NCBI RefSeq assembly: GCF_037126465.1
Contig: NC_088204.1
Location: 18,668,804 to 18,732,803 of the forward strand
DNA: 64,000 bases
Direction: 5' to 3'
DNA from: Ornithodoros turicata
Taxonomy: Eukaryota; Arthropoda; Arachnida; Ixodida; Argasidae
Positions 43,702-54,837 of the stretch are shown here, one piece after another (within the stretch, counting starts at the first letter, position 1; every line of letters begins with the position of its first letter). Position numbers and translations under genes: made by a program. Under the pieces are notes generated by a model, which saw only the letters and a program-made list of their open reading frames with translations, was not told the origin of the DNA and did not search any database.

Positions 43702-44411
43702 TACCGTAATTTCACGCGTATAAGCAGCACCGCAGATAAGCCGCAGGCAGTACGACGTGACTGATTGGTTCTACGAAGGAGACCATACAGAAGGCGATAA
43801 CCTTCTGGTCAATACGCGGGGGTCGGCATGGTGTACAACAGAGGAGGTCAGTTCTAGTGTTCTACCAAGATCGGATTGTACCCTTGTTGGGTGTTTTTCA
43901 TGGAGCGACGGGTCAGTGGCCTTCCAGAAGGCACGATTCACTGTGATTCACATCGGGGAAGGCACCTGGAAGGTCACCCTACACTCTTAAAAATGAACTT
44001 CACCACATAGCACGCTCCTAGCCAACCATCACCCCGAATGACAACGTTCTCGCCTTAGATTTGTTGAAAACGAGAGGAGGAGCCTATTTTGTGCCGTGCA
44101 TAATGCCCACCTGAGTGCGGCCAACAACGGCAAGCTACCTCGACCCCCCCCCCCCCCCCCTCATTTCTAAGAGTGTACTCGAATGTGGACGCATTCCGCA
44201 TTGTTCGTGCATTGGCATGGCGATGCTGTTCCAGAGACACTGTCGGCCCTTTTGTCATCACGGCATCATCGCCCTTCACCGGCATATGGGGAAGATACCA
44301 GGAAAAAATAGCCATCAGATAAGCGATAGCCGCACCGGTGGTTAAGCCGCAGAGAGCCCGTGAGAGAAAACATCGCGCATAAGCCGCGGCTAATGCCCGT
44401 AAAATTACGGC
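43702..44411. mobile_element. MITE with TACCGTAATTT ends, hosting a family B MITE
   Basis: Left TACCGTAATTTCACGCGTAT, then AAGCAGCACCGCAGATAAGC; right CGCATAAGCCGCGGCTAATG, then CCCGTAAAATTACGGCA. These are imperfect inverted ends rich in ATAAGCCGC. A family B MITE sits inside (43982-44175). Boundaries are approximate because no target duplication was seen. Confidence 0.6.
43982..44175. mobile_element. MITE family B copy with C-run (194 bp)
   Basis: Starts CACTCTTAAAAATGAACTTC and ends TCATTTCTAAGAGTG, with TA on both sides (43980-43981 and 44176-44177). The right half of the core is replaced by a run of about 18 C (44144-44161), so it is an internal deletion derivative. Confidence 0.85.
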
Positions 44412-44584
44412 ATTATTTGTAAATAAGAAACACTCTCCTATAGCCATCTATCATCCCGAATGACAGGGGAGAAAAAAACACAAAATGCAGGCTAGCTCGT
44501 GAACCGTGATAGAAACGAAAACCGCGAGACGGAGGAACACACGGGGACGGGAATCTGTCTCCGTTTTCTCTCACTCCTAAAACA

Positions 44585-44710
44585 GGTGGTGATGGAACTG
44601 CTTGCCGTAGTCGGTCGCGCTTGGGCGGGCAACATCACGACTATCGCAGCGGGGACCGTGCATCCTGGGCTGACTTCACAGGGAACTGTGCCGACATTTG
44701 TGTCTCCTAA
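44585..44710 (-). mobile_element. SINE fragment
   Basis: GCAACATCACGACTATCGC, CATCCTGGGCTGACTTCAC and GGGAACTGTGCCGACATTTG match the body of the SINE family on the minus strand. The tRNA-like head is missing. Confidence 0.75.
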
Positions 44711-44801
44711 AAGGGTGGTGGGTGGGTGGGGTGGTGGGGTCGCCGTTGTAGGCGGTACATAAGTAAGCACACACACAAAAAAAAGGAGAAGCGGGAAGCT
44801 C

Positions 44802-45052
44802 ATGAAACAGAACTTCACCACACAGCACGCTCTTAGCCAGCTACCACCCCGAGTGACATCGTTCTGCCCCCTGATTTGTTAGAAGCGGGAGGCGTACGCC
44901 TTTTTGTGCCACTGCTTATTCAGTTATGTTAACTGTCACGAAAAAGGCATACGCCCAGAGCTTTCCACAAATCAGGAGTGACAACGGTGTCATTCTGTGC
45001 AATGGTTGGCGGCCTTCACCGTCTTATGTGGTGAAGATTTATTTTAGGAGTG
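44802..45052. mobile_element. MITE family B copy, eroded ends
   Basis: GAACTTCACCACACAGCACG and TTAGCCAGCTACCACCCCGA on the left, GTCTTATGTGGTGAAG and TTTTAGGAGTG on the right, with the GGCGTACGCC core between. The outermost left bases (CACTCTTAAAA) are lost. Confidence 0.7.
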
Positions 45053-46207
45053 CTGTGCGTTCCTCTGGCTCGGAGATTTTTGTTTCGACACACTTAAAAA
45101 TGAACTTCACCTCATAGCACGCTCCTAGCCAACCATCATCTCGAATGATAACGTTATCTGACCTGATTTGTTAAAAACGGGTGGCGTACGCCTATTTTGA
45201 GACAATTATGACAAGCATAAGTGTCACAAAAAAGGTGTACGCCCCCCGTTTTCAACAAATCAGGGGGCTTCATCGTTTCACATGTTCAACTTAACGGCAT
45301 GAGACAGCTGAACGAGTCGTTCAGGCTAACGAAACGAGCAACTTTATCGACGCTTTGCGTGGTCGCAATCTGTGCTCCTCGTGAAGCTTCTTCTTTGTGG
45401 TTATTTTGCACGTTGCGAGCGCTCACGTGTTGTGATGTCACTGGCCTGAGCGAAGAGCAGGCTGGCAGCGAGGCTGCATCTTCTCTGACCAATAGGACTG
45501 TTTCATCATAGGACTGTTTCATTTGTTCCGATAGCTCGCATTCTCGTGCTCTCATACATTCTCATTGCGTTCCAATGTTCGTTTATGGTGAGCTATAGTT
45601 CGTTCCCAGGCTCGTTCGTCATCTTCTTTTTCTTCCCTTCTCAATATATGGCTCGCTAGTCGTGTGATATTAACAATAATTAACAAACATGTACATCGCT
45701 GTAAGGATAATCGTCGAGCTATACGCAAAAAATTGTAAATCATTTTCCTACCCTGACGATGGTGTCGGGTGAGAATGGTCTTAAGTATGATACGAGAACT
45801 CGTGTGTGCTGAGTTTTAGTTCACGTGGGAGTCCAAGACCAGAAAGGAAAGACGTAGTGGTATCAGAAGTATCAAAAGAAGAAAGAGGAGGATGCTGCCC
45901 GTTCTCCTCAACGTGTAAATTTCGAGAGAGTTGACGGTCGGTCCCTTCCGAGATGGAGCACGCGGGATACCGTATAGAGTTGATTGGTGCGCGAACTTGC
46001 CATTGAATTTCCCACTGTAAGCGCACATCGGCGTCGCTTGTGATGGCAGTGCAGGTAAAACGGACTGGTCTCTCAATTAGATTGATGGGTAGTAGAAGTG
46101 TCAAAGCGTATAGCGGAACTGAGGGCGTTGTGCCACGATAACCGTATGTAACTTTTCTTCAAGCATGGAAGTACAACGCGCAGGCTTCATAACAGTCAGG
46201 CTTCATA

Positions 46208-46791
46208 GGGTGCGTTTTCTTATTCAACTCTGGCATCTCCGAGTTACTCTCAGCCTGCGAAAAATAGCCAGAGTAGCCAGATTAGCGGAAATGACGTCAT
46301 AACCCTGCGGCGAAAATTAGCCAGAATAGCAAGGAAGTGACAACTCTACTCTACTCTGCTCTCCCCTGTATTGGCATCAGAGCGGAAGACCAGCCACACA
46401 GACTGGCTCCCTCTGCTCTGAAGAAGGGTAGCCGTCGTTCTGACGTCACACTCAAGCAAGCAGACGACGATGCGTCGTCTGCTACCAACCGTCCTGTTGA
46501 CAGACAATATGGGTGGTGTTCAATTTCGAAATGTAGGACTGGTTAAAAACTGTCGAACATTATCAAAATCTGCTAGAGTGGACGCATCTGCGGTAAGTTG
46601 TTAAACAGACAGTATGCCACCACTTCCACATCGTCTCGCCCGTCGGGCCAGTCCGCCATTTTAAGCGCAGAGTAACTCCTGCCGTTCGAAAATTACGGTC
46701 AAAGGTGGCTACTCTGGAGTCATTTGATGATAAAGGCTCTGACGTCGTTACCCAACTCCTGGCTACTCGGGTTGAATAAGAAAACGCACCC
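46208..46791. mobile_element. MITE with GGGTGCGTTTTCTTATTCAA ends, copy 1
   Basis: The left end GGGTGCGTTTTCTTATTCAA is inverted at the right (TTGAATAAGAAAACGCACCC). ATA is duplicated at 46205-46207 and 46792-46794. The inside carries AATAGCCAGAGTAGCCAG and a palindrome CAGACGACGATGCGTCGTCTG. No coding sequence. A 3-bp duplication fits PIF/Harbinger mobilisation. Confidence 0.88.
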
Positions 46792-47228
46792 ATAAACAGT
46801 GCGAACAGCATTTCTTCCCGGACGGAACAACTTTACAAAATCTATCTGGTCCAGTTGAAAGGCATCCTGACACCTAAAATAAAATAAATTCGCAGTGCAA
46901 CAGTTTTCTAGTGAGCTTGAACAGAACGTCAGTGAACTGTTTTAATTCCATGTTAGCAGCGCGAAGCAAGAGAATGTTATGAAACTATTCAAGACAAACG
47001 ACATCAGAAAATCCACAGAATCCTTTGCTCTTCCTTTCATTGCTACATCAACACTATGTCCGCAATGTACTATTAAAGAGAACAATTCGAACACTACTAT
47101 ATGCATCCATTTCGCCTTTGTTGTTCATCACAACACCCGTAGCTATCAAGACGGAGTGAAGTACACGGTCACAAGTCCTCACAAACGGCGCGGAGAGCGT
47201 TTCTTGGCGGACGGAAGAACTTTACAGA

Positions 47229-47756
47229 GGGTGCGTTTTCTTATTCAACTCTGGCAACTCCGAGTTACTCTCAGCCGGCGAAAAATAGCCAGAGTAGCCA
47301 GATTAGCGAAAATGACGTCATAACTCTGCGGCGAAAATTAGCCAGAGTAGCCAGCTCTGCTCTGCAGTCTGCTCTGAAGAAGGGTAGCCGTCGTTCTGAC
47401 GTCACACACAAGCTAGCAGACGACGATGCGTCGTCTGCTACCAACCGTCTTGTTGACAGACAATATGGGTGGTGTTCTATTTCGCAATGCAGGAATGGCT
47501 AAAAACTGTCGAGCATTTTTAAAATCTGCTGGAGTGCACGCATCTGCGTTAAGTTGTAAAACAGAGTGTCTGCTAGCACTTCCACATCGTCTCGCCCGTC
47601 AGGTCGCCAAGGCCAGTCCGCCATTTTGAGCGCAGAGTAACTCTGGCCGTTCGAAAATTATGATCAAAGGTGGCTACTCTGGAGTCACGTGATGATAAAG
47701 GCTCTGACGTCGTTACCCAACTCCTGGCTACTCAGGTTGAATAAGAAAACGCACCC
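47229..47756. mobile_element. MITE with GGGTGCGTTTTCTTATTCAA ends, copy 2
   Basis: Same ends and inside as copy 1, about 56 bp shorter. AGA is duplicated at 47226-47228 and 47757-47759. An empty version of its target site (CTTTACAAAATCTATCTGG, 46831-46849) lies in the same 3.2-kb element, which confirms the boundaries. Confidence 0.9.
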
Positions 47757-48794
47757 AGAATCTGTCTCGTCCAGTTGAAAGGCATGCTGACACCATCACG
47801 TCCATGGGGCACAGTTAGCTGCTTGTGTGATCGCCCAAGCGAAGAATCACTCCGCCATCTTTCTTGGGCAGCTTCAACGTCAGCGTGTCGTTACGAATAA
47901 CGAAACGAAGAAACTTATCGACGCCCCTGCTGGGGCACGATCCCTGCTCCTCGTTTAGCTTTGGCTTGTCGTTGTCACTTCTTCGTCTTCTTTCTCTTCT
48001 TCATCTGCATCTTCTCGAGAATATCTCACAGCCCTCATGTAACCACTGGTGTAAATACGATGAAAGGGGGAGCATGTCATTTTGTACACAGTCGTGGAGC
48101 AATACATGTTCGTTTCTGCAGAAATTCCGTTTCTGCAAATCTCCAAATGAAGATGTTTCACATTCTAACGAGTGGGTAGACCCACCCAGATGCGCGCCAG
48201 ATGCGTGCCCAGTGGGTAGAACCACTCGTTAGGCAAACGATCTAATTTGATCGTAACTGGACCGACAGATTACGCCCCTGGTACTTTAACGAAAAGAGCG
48301 CGTCATACACCACGTGCTCGAGCTTCCGAGTGCCTCGCGCCTCGTTAGATCATACGACACCGTCGGTCGTTACGCGAGCAAGAGATTACGCCTTTGTCCC
48401 GTTAACGAAAAAAGCGCGTCATGCGTCACGTGAAACGTGTCACGTGTTCGTGTTAACGAGAACTCCGGCCCTCGTTGACTGGCGAACGATGGAAGTGATG
48501 AAGCCCCCAGGGTAGATAACGATATCATTCGAGATTATGGTTGGCTAAGGGCGTGCTATGCGGTGAAATTCATTTTTAAGAGTGTATGCCGAATGACGCC
48601 GTTCCCTCCCCTGATTTGTCGAGAATTTGTTGTATACACACTTTTGTGACCGTTATGCAGTTATGTTAACTGTCACAAAAAGCGGTCGCATCGCCTTCTC
48701 CTCAAGTCGCGAGCAACAACTGTATCATTCCGCCCCGCGCTTGGCGCAGAGCCTTGTTATGCGGCAAAGTTAGATTTTCTTTTCCTTTTTTTGA

Positions 48795-49232
48795 TTCCAT
48801 GTTAGCGGCGCGAAGCAACTGTGGCTATGAGAGAGCTGCGTACACTCTAAAAAATAGAACACCGCATAGCTCGCTGTGTCAATTATCATATATCCAAATG
48901 GGCACAAAAAGGCGTACCCCCGTCTCTCTCTCTTTCTTCGATTCAGAAGCGTTAACCCTATCATTCGTGGCAACGGTTGGCGCAGTGCGTGCTATGTGGT
49001 GAAGTTCAGCTTTTAGAGTGGACAGGCGTGGACAGGTGGAGAGAGGACAGCAGGATGGAGTGGGGGACAGGGGGGGGGGGTAGGGCCTGGGCAGACTTCA
49101 GAGGGAACTGTGCCGATATGCGTCTGGAACGTCTGTCGGAAAACCCAGGGAAAACCGCAGATAGCACAGCCGGTGGTAGGATTCGAACCCACCACCTCTC
49201 ATCCTTCAGCACGACCTTGGCTACCACCAACG
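48795..49232 (-). mobile_element. SINE interrupted by a family B MITE
   Basis: The tail part (GTTAGCGGCGCGAAGCAACT, GAGAGAGCTGCG) is at 48795-48840; the body and head (GGACAGGTGGAGAGAGGAC, GACTTCAGAGGGAACTGTGC, GTAGGATTCGAACCCACC) are at 49021-49232. The B box on the minus strand reads GGTTCGAATCC. Confidence 0.88.
48843..49020. mobile_element. MITE family B copy inside the SINE
   Basis: CACTCTAAAAAATAGAACAC on the left, TGTGGTGAAGTTCAGCTTTT then AGAGTG on the right. TA precedes it; GA follows, a likely mutated TA, since the uninterrupted SINE at 28040 reads GCGTACAGACG across this point. Confidence 0.8.
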
Positions 49233-49234
49233 AG

Positions 49235-49850
49235 AGGACGCTGGTGAAATTCTGTTTTTAGAGTACGTGCATACTCTGTAGTTGTGTACGCCCCCTTTAA
49301 CAATCATATAACAGAGCGATATTATTCTGAATTCGGAGCGTGACATGAGGTGAAGTGGAACCTCATAACGACCAACGCAAACGGAATGCTCGACAGCCAG
49401 GCTCCACAACCATCGGAATGCTCCCCTGCCTCTTTACATACCCGCTGTACCTTACGAGCCCAGAGTACATAAGCGCTGACGACGATATATATCTTCCTTT
49501 CTCGTGTATCTATATATCGAAAACGAGGCTATATATGGCCGCGGCGGCGTAATAGTACTAAAAAGTGCCTCGATATGGTTCCCGGCAAGGCAGGGCCACA
49601 TGGGTGTGTGCTGGAACAGCGACGAGCCGCGCAATTTGTCGTAAAAGCCGCCGCTGCTTCGTCATCGTTTTTCAATATGGGTAATGGAAGCGAGACTGCA
49701 GTCTATGCTTCGATAGAGGGCTCAGACGGGTTTTACTTGTATAGCGCGCACATTGAAAGCGATCCCCTAAAGAGGTTCGAAACAGTGGTTTTGTTTCTCT
49801 TTCTTTTCCGCTATAGGAGATTAGGCGAAGTGGACTTTACGCACTGATAA
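49235..49850. other. Unassigned noncoding DNA
   Basis: TATATA-rich stretches near 49484-49538. An open frame at 49575-49847 shows no known motif. Confidence 0.4.
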
Positions 49851-49852
49851 AG

Positions 49853-50654
49853 GGAAAATTGTCAAAGGGATACAAAAGTTAAAAAGAAAAAAAAAACCGA
49901 AAGGAGTCGTTACCTTGACAGCTATACAAAAGGAACGAGATTCATCAGTTGTGCCGAAAAGAAACCGCAATGCACGCTTCTTATTGTCTTTTCAACACTC
50001 TTAAAAGTGAACTTCACCACATAGCACGCTCCTACAACCACCATCCTGAGTGACATCGGAAACGGTGGAAGGGGGGGGGGGGCGGGGCGGACGCAATTTT
50101 TGTGACATTATGCATTTCATGGTTTCCACAAAAGTTGGCGCACGCCCCCGTTTTCATCAAATCAAGGGAGAGAACGCTGTCGTTCGGGGTGATGGTTGGC
50201 TAGAAGCAGGCTATGCGGTGAGGCTCTGTTTTTAGAATGCCGCGCATACCACACTATGCGGGAAACCCACCTTGCACACTCCAGGTCTGGCCATATTGGC
50301 GGACATCCTATATTCCCCGAAGGTTGTTACGCAGAACGAACTTCCAAAACTCGCAACCTCGATGAAAGATGACCTAAGGTAAAGAAGGGCGACAGTATGG
50401 AGGGGCCAGTCATTGGTCTCCTCAAATGATCTGTCGCGATGAGTGGACAAGTTGTTTGAGGGAGACCAATGAGAGTTCGTTCCACATTGTCGTCCTTCTT
50501 GAGGAGGAGAGGGAAAGCATAAATTGCGGTTTCTTTCGCTCATAAGTTCCGAACGGCGCGACCGATGAATTCCGTTCCTTTTTTGTTGGTGTGAAGGTAA
50601 CGCCACATTTTTCATTCCACTAAGAGAAATTCTTGCACCTTAGTGACCCTTTAA
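49853..50654. mobile_element. MITE family E, both arms, hosting a family B MITE
   Basis: The left arm (GTCGTTACCTTGACAGC, TACAAAAGGAACGAGATTC) at 49853-49990 and the right arm (GAACGGCGCGACCGATGAAT, TTCCGTTCCTTTTTTGTTGG, TTAGTGACCCTTTAA) at 50500-50654 are inverted relative to each other. The hairpin TTGGTCTCCTCAAATGATC / GTTTGAGGGAGACCAATG lies near 50414-50476. The left terminus is eroded. A family B MITE separates part of the left arm. Confidence 0.6.
49996..50239. mobile_element. MITE family B copy inside family E
   Basis: CACTCTTAAAAGTGAACTTC on the left, GGTGATGGTTGGCTAGAAGC and TTTTTAGAATG on the right. A G run (about 50071-50083) interrupts the left core. TA is not preserved at either flank. 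Confidence 0.7.
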
Positions 50655-50667
50655 ACGGGGAGAGCAG

Positions 50668-50945
50668 AGTGCTGAGACTTCAGTGGTGGTGGTGGTGCTA
50701 ATGACAGAGCTCGCCGTTATCGACCTCACAGACTTGGACAACGTCACGACTAACGCTCTGGGGGAATGTGCGTCTTGGGCCGACTTCTGAGGGAACTGCG
50801 CCGACATATGTTTGACAGCGCCTGAGGGAAAACCCAGGAAAAACCCCAAACAGCACAGCCGACATCGGGATTTTTACCCGGGTACCTCCCAGTCTCGACG
50901 TGGCATGGCCAGCACGCTAACCACTTAGCCACGCGAGCTGGTGAG
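50668..50945 (-). mobile_element. SINE, nearly complete copy with tRNA-like head
   Basis: On the minus strand the head reads GCTCGCGTGGCTAAGTGGTT (A-box region, about 50919-50940), followed by a weak B box near 50874-50890 and the body (GGGTTTTTCCTGGGTTTTCC, GGCGCAGTTCCCTCAGAAGT). The tail (GTCGATAACGGCGAGCTCTG) differs from the 1930 copy and defines a second subtype. Confidence 0.8.
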
Positions 50946-51570
50946 AGAGATAGAGAGACCTCAGTGCATGTTAAAGAACCCTCACGTGGGTCCACAATTA
51001 ATCCACCGACCAACCACGTCGGTATATGATCATAGACTTGTCTCAGGACGTAAATCCACGGACTTCGTGTCACTTCTTCCCCAGAAGCACCCCTTACTGA
51101 TCCCAATCTTTCCCCAGTTTATGGCCCGATTCTTCCCTTTCATCCTCTCGGGAATAAGAAAAGAGGGAAAAGGGTGTGCCCAGCTGAGTGCTTCCACAAC
51201 CAATCACAAACACGGAGAGAGGAAAAAAAAAAAGAAAGAAAGAAAGAACGAAAGGAAGATACGCTTTCTACGCGCTATCTTAGAAGCGATGCCTGCGATA
51301 GATTCCGTCCGGAATTCCGGTTCCTCTCCCTGTGTTGGCCGTCTTATGCTCAGTGCTTCCTTCGCTCTTTATCTATTGACCGACACCGAGATGAGAGAAG
51401 AGCGAAAGAGGCAATAGGGGGGAATAGCGAGAGGAAATAACGGGTGTTATAATAATGGCTAAGGATGACACTGTCGCCGTTCAAGTGGAGGGGGTCACTC
51501 CGTTTAGTATATGGAAGGGGAAGGATGTGATTTGTACGTGTACAGGGGAACGTTATTGGATAGGTGTTTC
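50946..51570. other. Unassigned noncoding DNA
   Basis: A purine-rich run (AAAGAAAGAAAGAAAGAACG) lies near 51230. No gene recognised. Confidence 0.4.
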
Positions 51571-51573
51571 CGT

Positions 51574-52055
51574 GGGGGGGGGGGGGGGATATGTTTATTA
51601 AGAGAAAAAAGAAAGGGAAGGACAGTCAGACGGAGATCGGCCCGCTATTCAAAAAAAAAAAAGGAAAAGAAAATAGAAAGGAAACGAAGAAGAAAAGGAA
51701 AGGAAAGAAAAAGGAAGAACACAAAACTAAAACTGAAAAATCACACATACGGTCACACAATCACAAGGCGTTGATAAGGTTCGAAGCGTGGAGAAAGCGG
51801 ATGAGCGCAGCGGTGACGGCCCACTAGGTCGGCTGAAGAACGGGACCCAGTAAGGTAGCCAGTGTCATAGTGCCGTAACCAAGTTTGGATACACGACGAC
51901 AGAGGGCGTCATGGTGCAGAAGGTGTTGCTGGCAGTGTATGATGCAGTGGGGAATATCACCCATCACGCCACAGCTAGTGCAGAGGGGAGTGCTAGATTG
52001 ACCCATGACCCATTGTTTCCCTGGGTTGCAGTATGAAGGGCAGAGGAGCACGTAG
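51574..52055 (-). mobile_element. LINE family B, 5'-truncated copy
   Basis: About 15 G on the plus strand, then ATATGTTTATTAAGAG, GGACAGTCAGACGGAG and an A/G-rich 3' UTR; on the minus strand this ends AATAAACATAT plus a C run. Upstream is the pol C-terminus (51824-52051). The target duplication was not resolved because of the G run. Confidence 0.85.
51824..52051 (-). pseudogene. LINE B pol C-terminal fragment (zinc motif)
   Basis: 75 codons containing SSTPLCTSCGVMGDIPHC and ATLLGPVLQPT, close to the C-terminus of the copy at 60476 (SSPLCSSCGEVADIPHC, ATLLGPVPRPT). The Cys/His cluster is a presumed nucleic-acid-binding motif at the end of pol. Truncation removed the reverse transcriptase and RNase H. 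Confidence 0.85.
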
Positions 52056-52059
52056 TGGT

Positions 52060-52340
52060 TAAAGGGGCACTAAAGTGCGAAAATTTCTCACGGAATGGAA
52101 GATACCGTTACGTTGACACCAACACAAAAGGAACGGATTTCGTCGGCTGCGTTGTTCGTGATTTATGATCAATAGAAAAAAACGCAGTTTACGCTTTTCC
52201 GCTTCCTCTTCTTCTCAAGAAGCGCGACAGAGCGGAGAGGCCTCGGATTGGTCCCCTCAAACGATCGCCAGCGATGATTGGACGAGTCCTTTGACGAGAC
52301 CAATGAGAGCCCGCTCCGCATTGTCGGCCTCCTTGAGACA
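52060..52340. mobile_element. MITE family E, forward copy
   Basis: Starts TTAAAGGGGCACTAAAGTGC, then AATTTCTCACGGAATGGAAG and CACAAAAGGAACGGATTTC, reaching the hairpin GATTGGTCCCCTCAAACGAT / CTTTGACGAGACCAATGAGA. The opposite arm is missing. Confidence 0.75.
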
Positions 52341-52397
52341 GAGAGAGACTGAGAGAGAGAAAGCACTCTAACATGCGAGAACAATGTAAGATATAAT

Positions 52398-52564
52398 AGT
52401 GAGTTTTAGTATAACGTACGCTGTCGCCTTTGCGTACGTAAGGGGTAGCGTGGTTGTTCTGCGTAGTGCGCAAAGCTCCGCTTGTGTCTTGCGCGTGTGC
52501 AAAACCACCAACGCTATCCCTTACTTGCACAAAGGCGACAGCGTACGATATACTAAAACTGACT
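52398..52564. mobile_element. MITE with ~50-bp inverted ends (167 bp)
   Basis: AGTGAGTTTTAGTATAACGT, then ACGCTGTCGCCTTTG on the left; CAAAGGCGACAGCGTACGAT, then ATACTAAAACTGACT on the right. AAT borders both sides. The two arms make up most of its length, so it is a foldback element. Confidence 0.85.
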
Positions 52565-53670
52565 AATGTGGTGAGGGTGAGCGCCTGTCCCTGCGTTTCT
52601 TAGCGTTTCTTAGTGCTTTGGTGAGAGGTTATTCATAGCATGGTGTAGGTGACAGCATCTATGACGGAAAATTGGAGGGTGCGGGTTCGTATACCACTAC
52701 TGGCGCCTTTCCATGAACGTGATGATCGCAGCTCGACGTCTGTGTCCTTTGCTTGTACACATCAGGGTAAAGGTGATGATTGGAGCGCTGTCAACTTTTC
52801 AAATTCAGTTGGAGCACGACTTTTCACCTTGGCCTAGCGATTGATGACGTTAGCGGTTCGATCTTTGGGTAAAGTGCACATGTGAGACCTGGAGGTAAGA
52901 CTGCATGTCGTCTACCTTGTCGTTACATGCTACACCACTAGACTAGAAGAGTATGAACAGGTAAGGAAGCCACCGGCAGGGAACCATCGCACCGAGCTGG
53001 TTGAACACGTCCTCAAAACAGGTCACTCCTTTAACTTGGAAGATGCAGAAACTTTGGCACGTGAACATATGTGTGTATGTGTGTGTTGGGGGGGGGGGGG
53101 TGGTACAGAAACTTCTAGTATCATAGCACATTCATGCTGATAACAACGCTTCCAACAGTCACAGGGGGCCTCTACCGGAATGCTACGAAAGCATAACGAG
53201 GGCTGACCTCGGATCCGTACCTTTTTTTTTCTGATGCGATGAGGACGCCCGCATGGGCGCCGAAGCGTCACACGTCAATTTTTGTTGCCTGTTGAGTCAC
53301 GCCAGTGTTTTGTCTTTTTTCGTCGGATGCTGGAGGCGGAACCCCTCTTATTTTTCTGCAACACCGTCCGTCTAGACGATATAAATTGGGTGCCAGCCGA
53401 TATAGTCAGTGGAAATGTTAATGGCAAGGTGACAAAGCTTTTTGCTCGGTAGAATTTGCTTTATGTATCCACCCGCACGCGTCCCCAGTGCACGGCTTCC
53501 TGTGTCTCTTTTCTGGCAATGTTGTTCTCTTGTTTGAAAACATGCGAAGCATATATTGCTCACGCTCCTAACGGGATGTGCATATCTTTGTTACCGGCGA
53601 TGCCTGTCACCAAACCAAAAGCTACATGTCGAAATCGAAAGGAGCTCTCAGTTCAATTCCCGCACACCCC
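52565..53670. other. Unassigned noncoding DNA
   Basis: A G run lies at about 53087-53101 after (TG)n. Open frames without known motifs. Nothing else recognised. Confidence 0.4.
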
Positions 53671-53945
53671 GGGGGGGGGGGGGACATATTTATTAGACGA
53701 AAGGAAAAGAAAAAACGGGGGAAAGGTCAGCCAAACAGGACGTCGGCTTGCTATTCCGCAAAGAAAGAAAATAAATGAAAAATAATTAAATAAATAAAAA
53801 AGAAAAGAAGAGAATTAGGAAATAAAGGGTAAACTAACAAAGGGTGAAAGAGGGATGAGATAGATTAAAGACAACGATGACAAAAAAAAAAAAAGAAAGA
53901 AAAAAGATGACTAAGAAACGGTGAAAGGATGATGAGATGGATTTC
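53671..53945 (-). mobile_element. LINE family B 3' UTR, second variant
   Basis: A G run (53671-53683), then ACATATTTATTAGACGAAAG, GGTCAGCCAAACAGGACG and TCGGCTTGCTATTCCGCAAAG (shown as 21 nt). The same variant is at 14712-14908. No coding portion. Confidence 0.8.
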
Positions 53946-54535
53946 AGAAGATGACTTTAAAAGGAAAGCATGAGGTCAATGCGTTGGGGGTGAGAGTGGG
54001 GCACTGAAGAATGAGATTGCACGACTGGAGTTCGCAGGCTGTTCATAAGACCTGAATCGCTCAAGCAAGTCAAAACTGCTTTGGTCACAGACCGCTGTGT
54101 GGGATGTCGTACTGAGCCGAGCAGAGTGGCCAGAGAAAAGTCTGTGCACCGTGTGTCTACGCGGATTCAAAAGATACCCCACTACAACACATAGCAGACA
54201 TTGGGTTCCTGTCTCGCAGGCCCCATTCGTAACGACATCCTCCACCAAGTTCAGCGCATGAACGTTAAAGGCTACCGCATGTGTCCCGGTAGTGGGTCCC
54301 GTGTCACTATGTTATTCGGCGGGAACGAAGAGGCCAACAGTGTGGCAAATGCTTCCACCATTGCTGGAGCTGTTGTGCTGCTGATAACTGACAACTGTCA
54401 CTCTTCTCTACGACAGTCCAACCACTGGCTGTGCAGCAACGGTGTCGGGGCACCACGGACAAGTCTCTGACGTATATATATATATATTTTTTTTTTCTGA
54501 CGCGATAGCATTTCTTTAACGCACTTTTGAGCAGG

Positions 54536-54740
54536 GATCGGAACCAGAGCTGAACCTGAACCGTACCGCTGAACCTGTCTCGGATGTCGTCCCCTTAGCT
54601 GAACCGTAAACCGCTAAAAACCGTTATTTTTTTGTTGGGCCGGAACTGAACCGAACCAAAATTATTTTTTTCCACCGCTGAATCGAACCGAACCAGAACT
54701 GAACCGACATAGATTGAAAACGGTTACCGGTACGCGAGAT
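54536..54740. repeat. Degenerate CCGAACC/CCGGAAC repeat
   Basis: GAACCTGAACCG, GCTGAACCGTAAACCG, GAACCGAACC and GAACTGAACCG recur over about 200 bp, as at 1441-1560. Confidence 0.6.
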
Positions 54741-54837
54741 GGTTCGGATTAAATGTTTGCGCTTGAGTCCCCCTCCCCAAAGTGTTTCTGTAGCATACCA
54801 TGTATGTATCTGTATGTATGTAGTATAACCATGTATC

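Larger units (their letters stand above)
45264..48507. mobile_element. 3.2-kb element with GGGGCTTCATC inverted ends
   Basis: The left end GGGGCTTCATC is inverted at the right end as GATGAAGCCCC. CAG is duplicated on both sides (45261-45263 and 48508-48510). A 3-bp target with G-rich ends fits PIF/Harbinger-like elements, but no transposase was recognised. The inside holds two copies of another MITE, a partly duplicated segment (AACTTTACA to GGCATCCTGACACC, near 46830-46874, and near 47218-47795), a hairpin at 48158-48228 and a two-unit direct repeat near 48279 and 48391 (AGATTACGCC to GCGCGTCAT). Confidence 0.7.
45091..48584. mobile_element. MITE family B split by a 3.2-kb insert
   Basis: The left half (CACTTAAAAATGAACTTCAC to TTTTCAACAAATCAG) is at 45091-45263; the right half (GGTAGATAACGATATCATTC to TTTTTAAGAGTG) is at about 48511-48584, with TA after it. 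The halves join in the order of the intact copy at 31837-32084. Confidence 0.85.
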
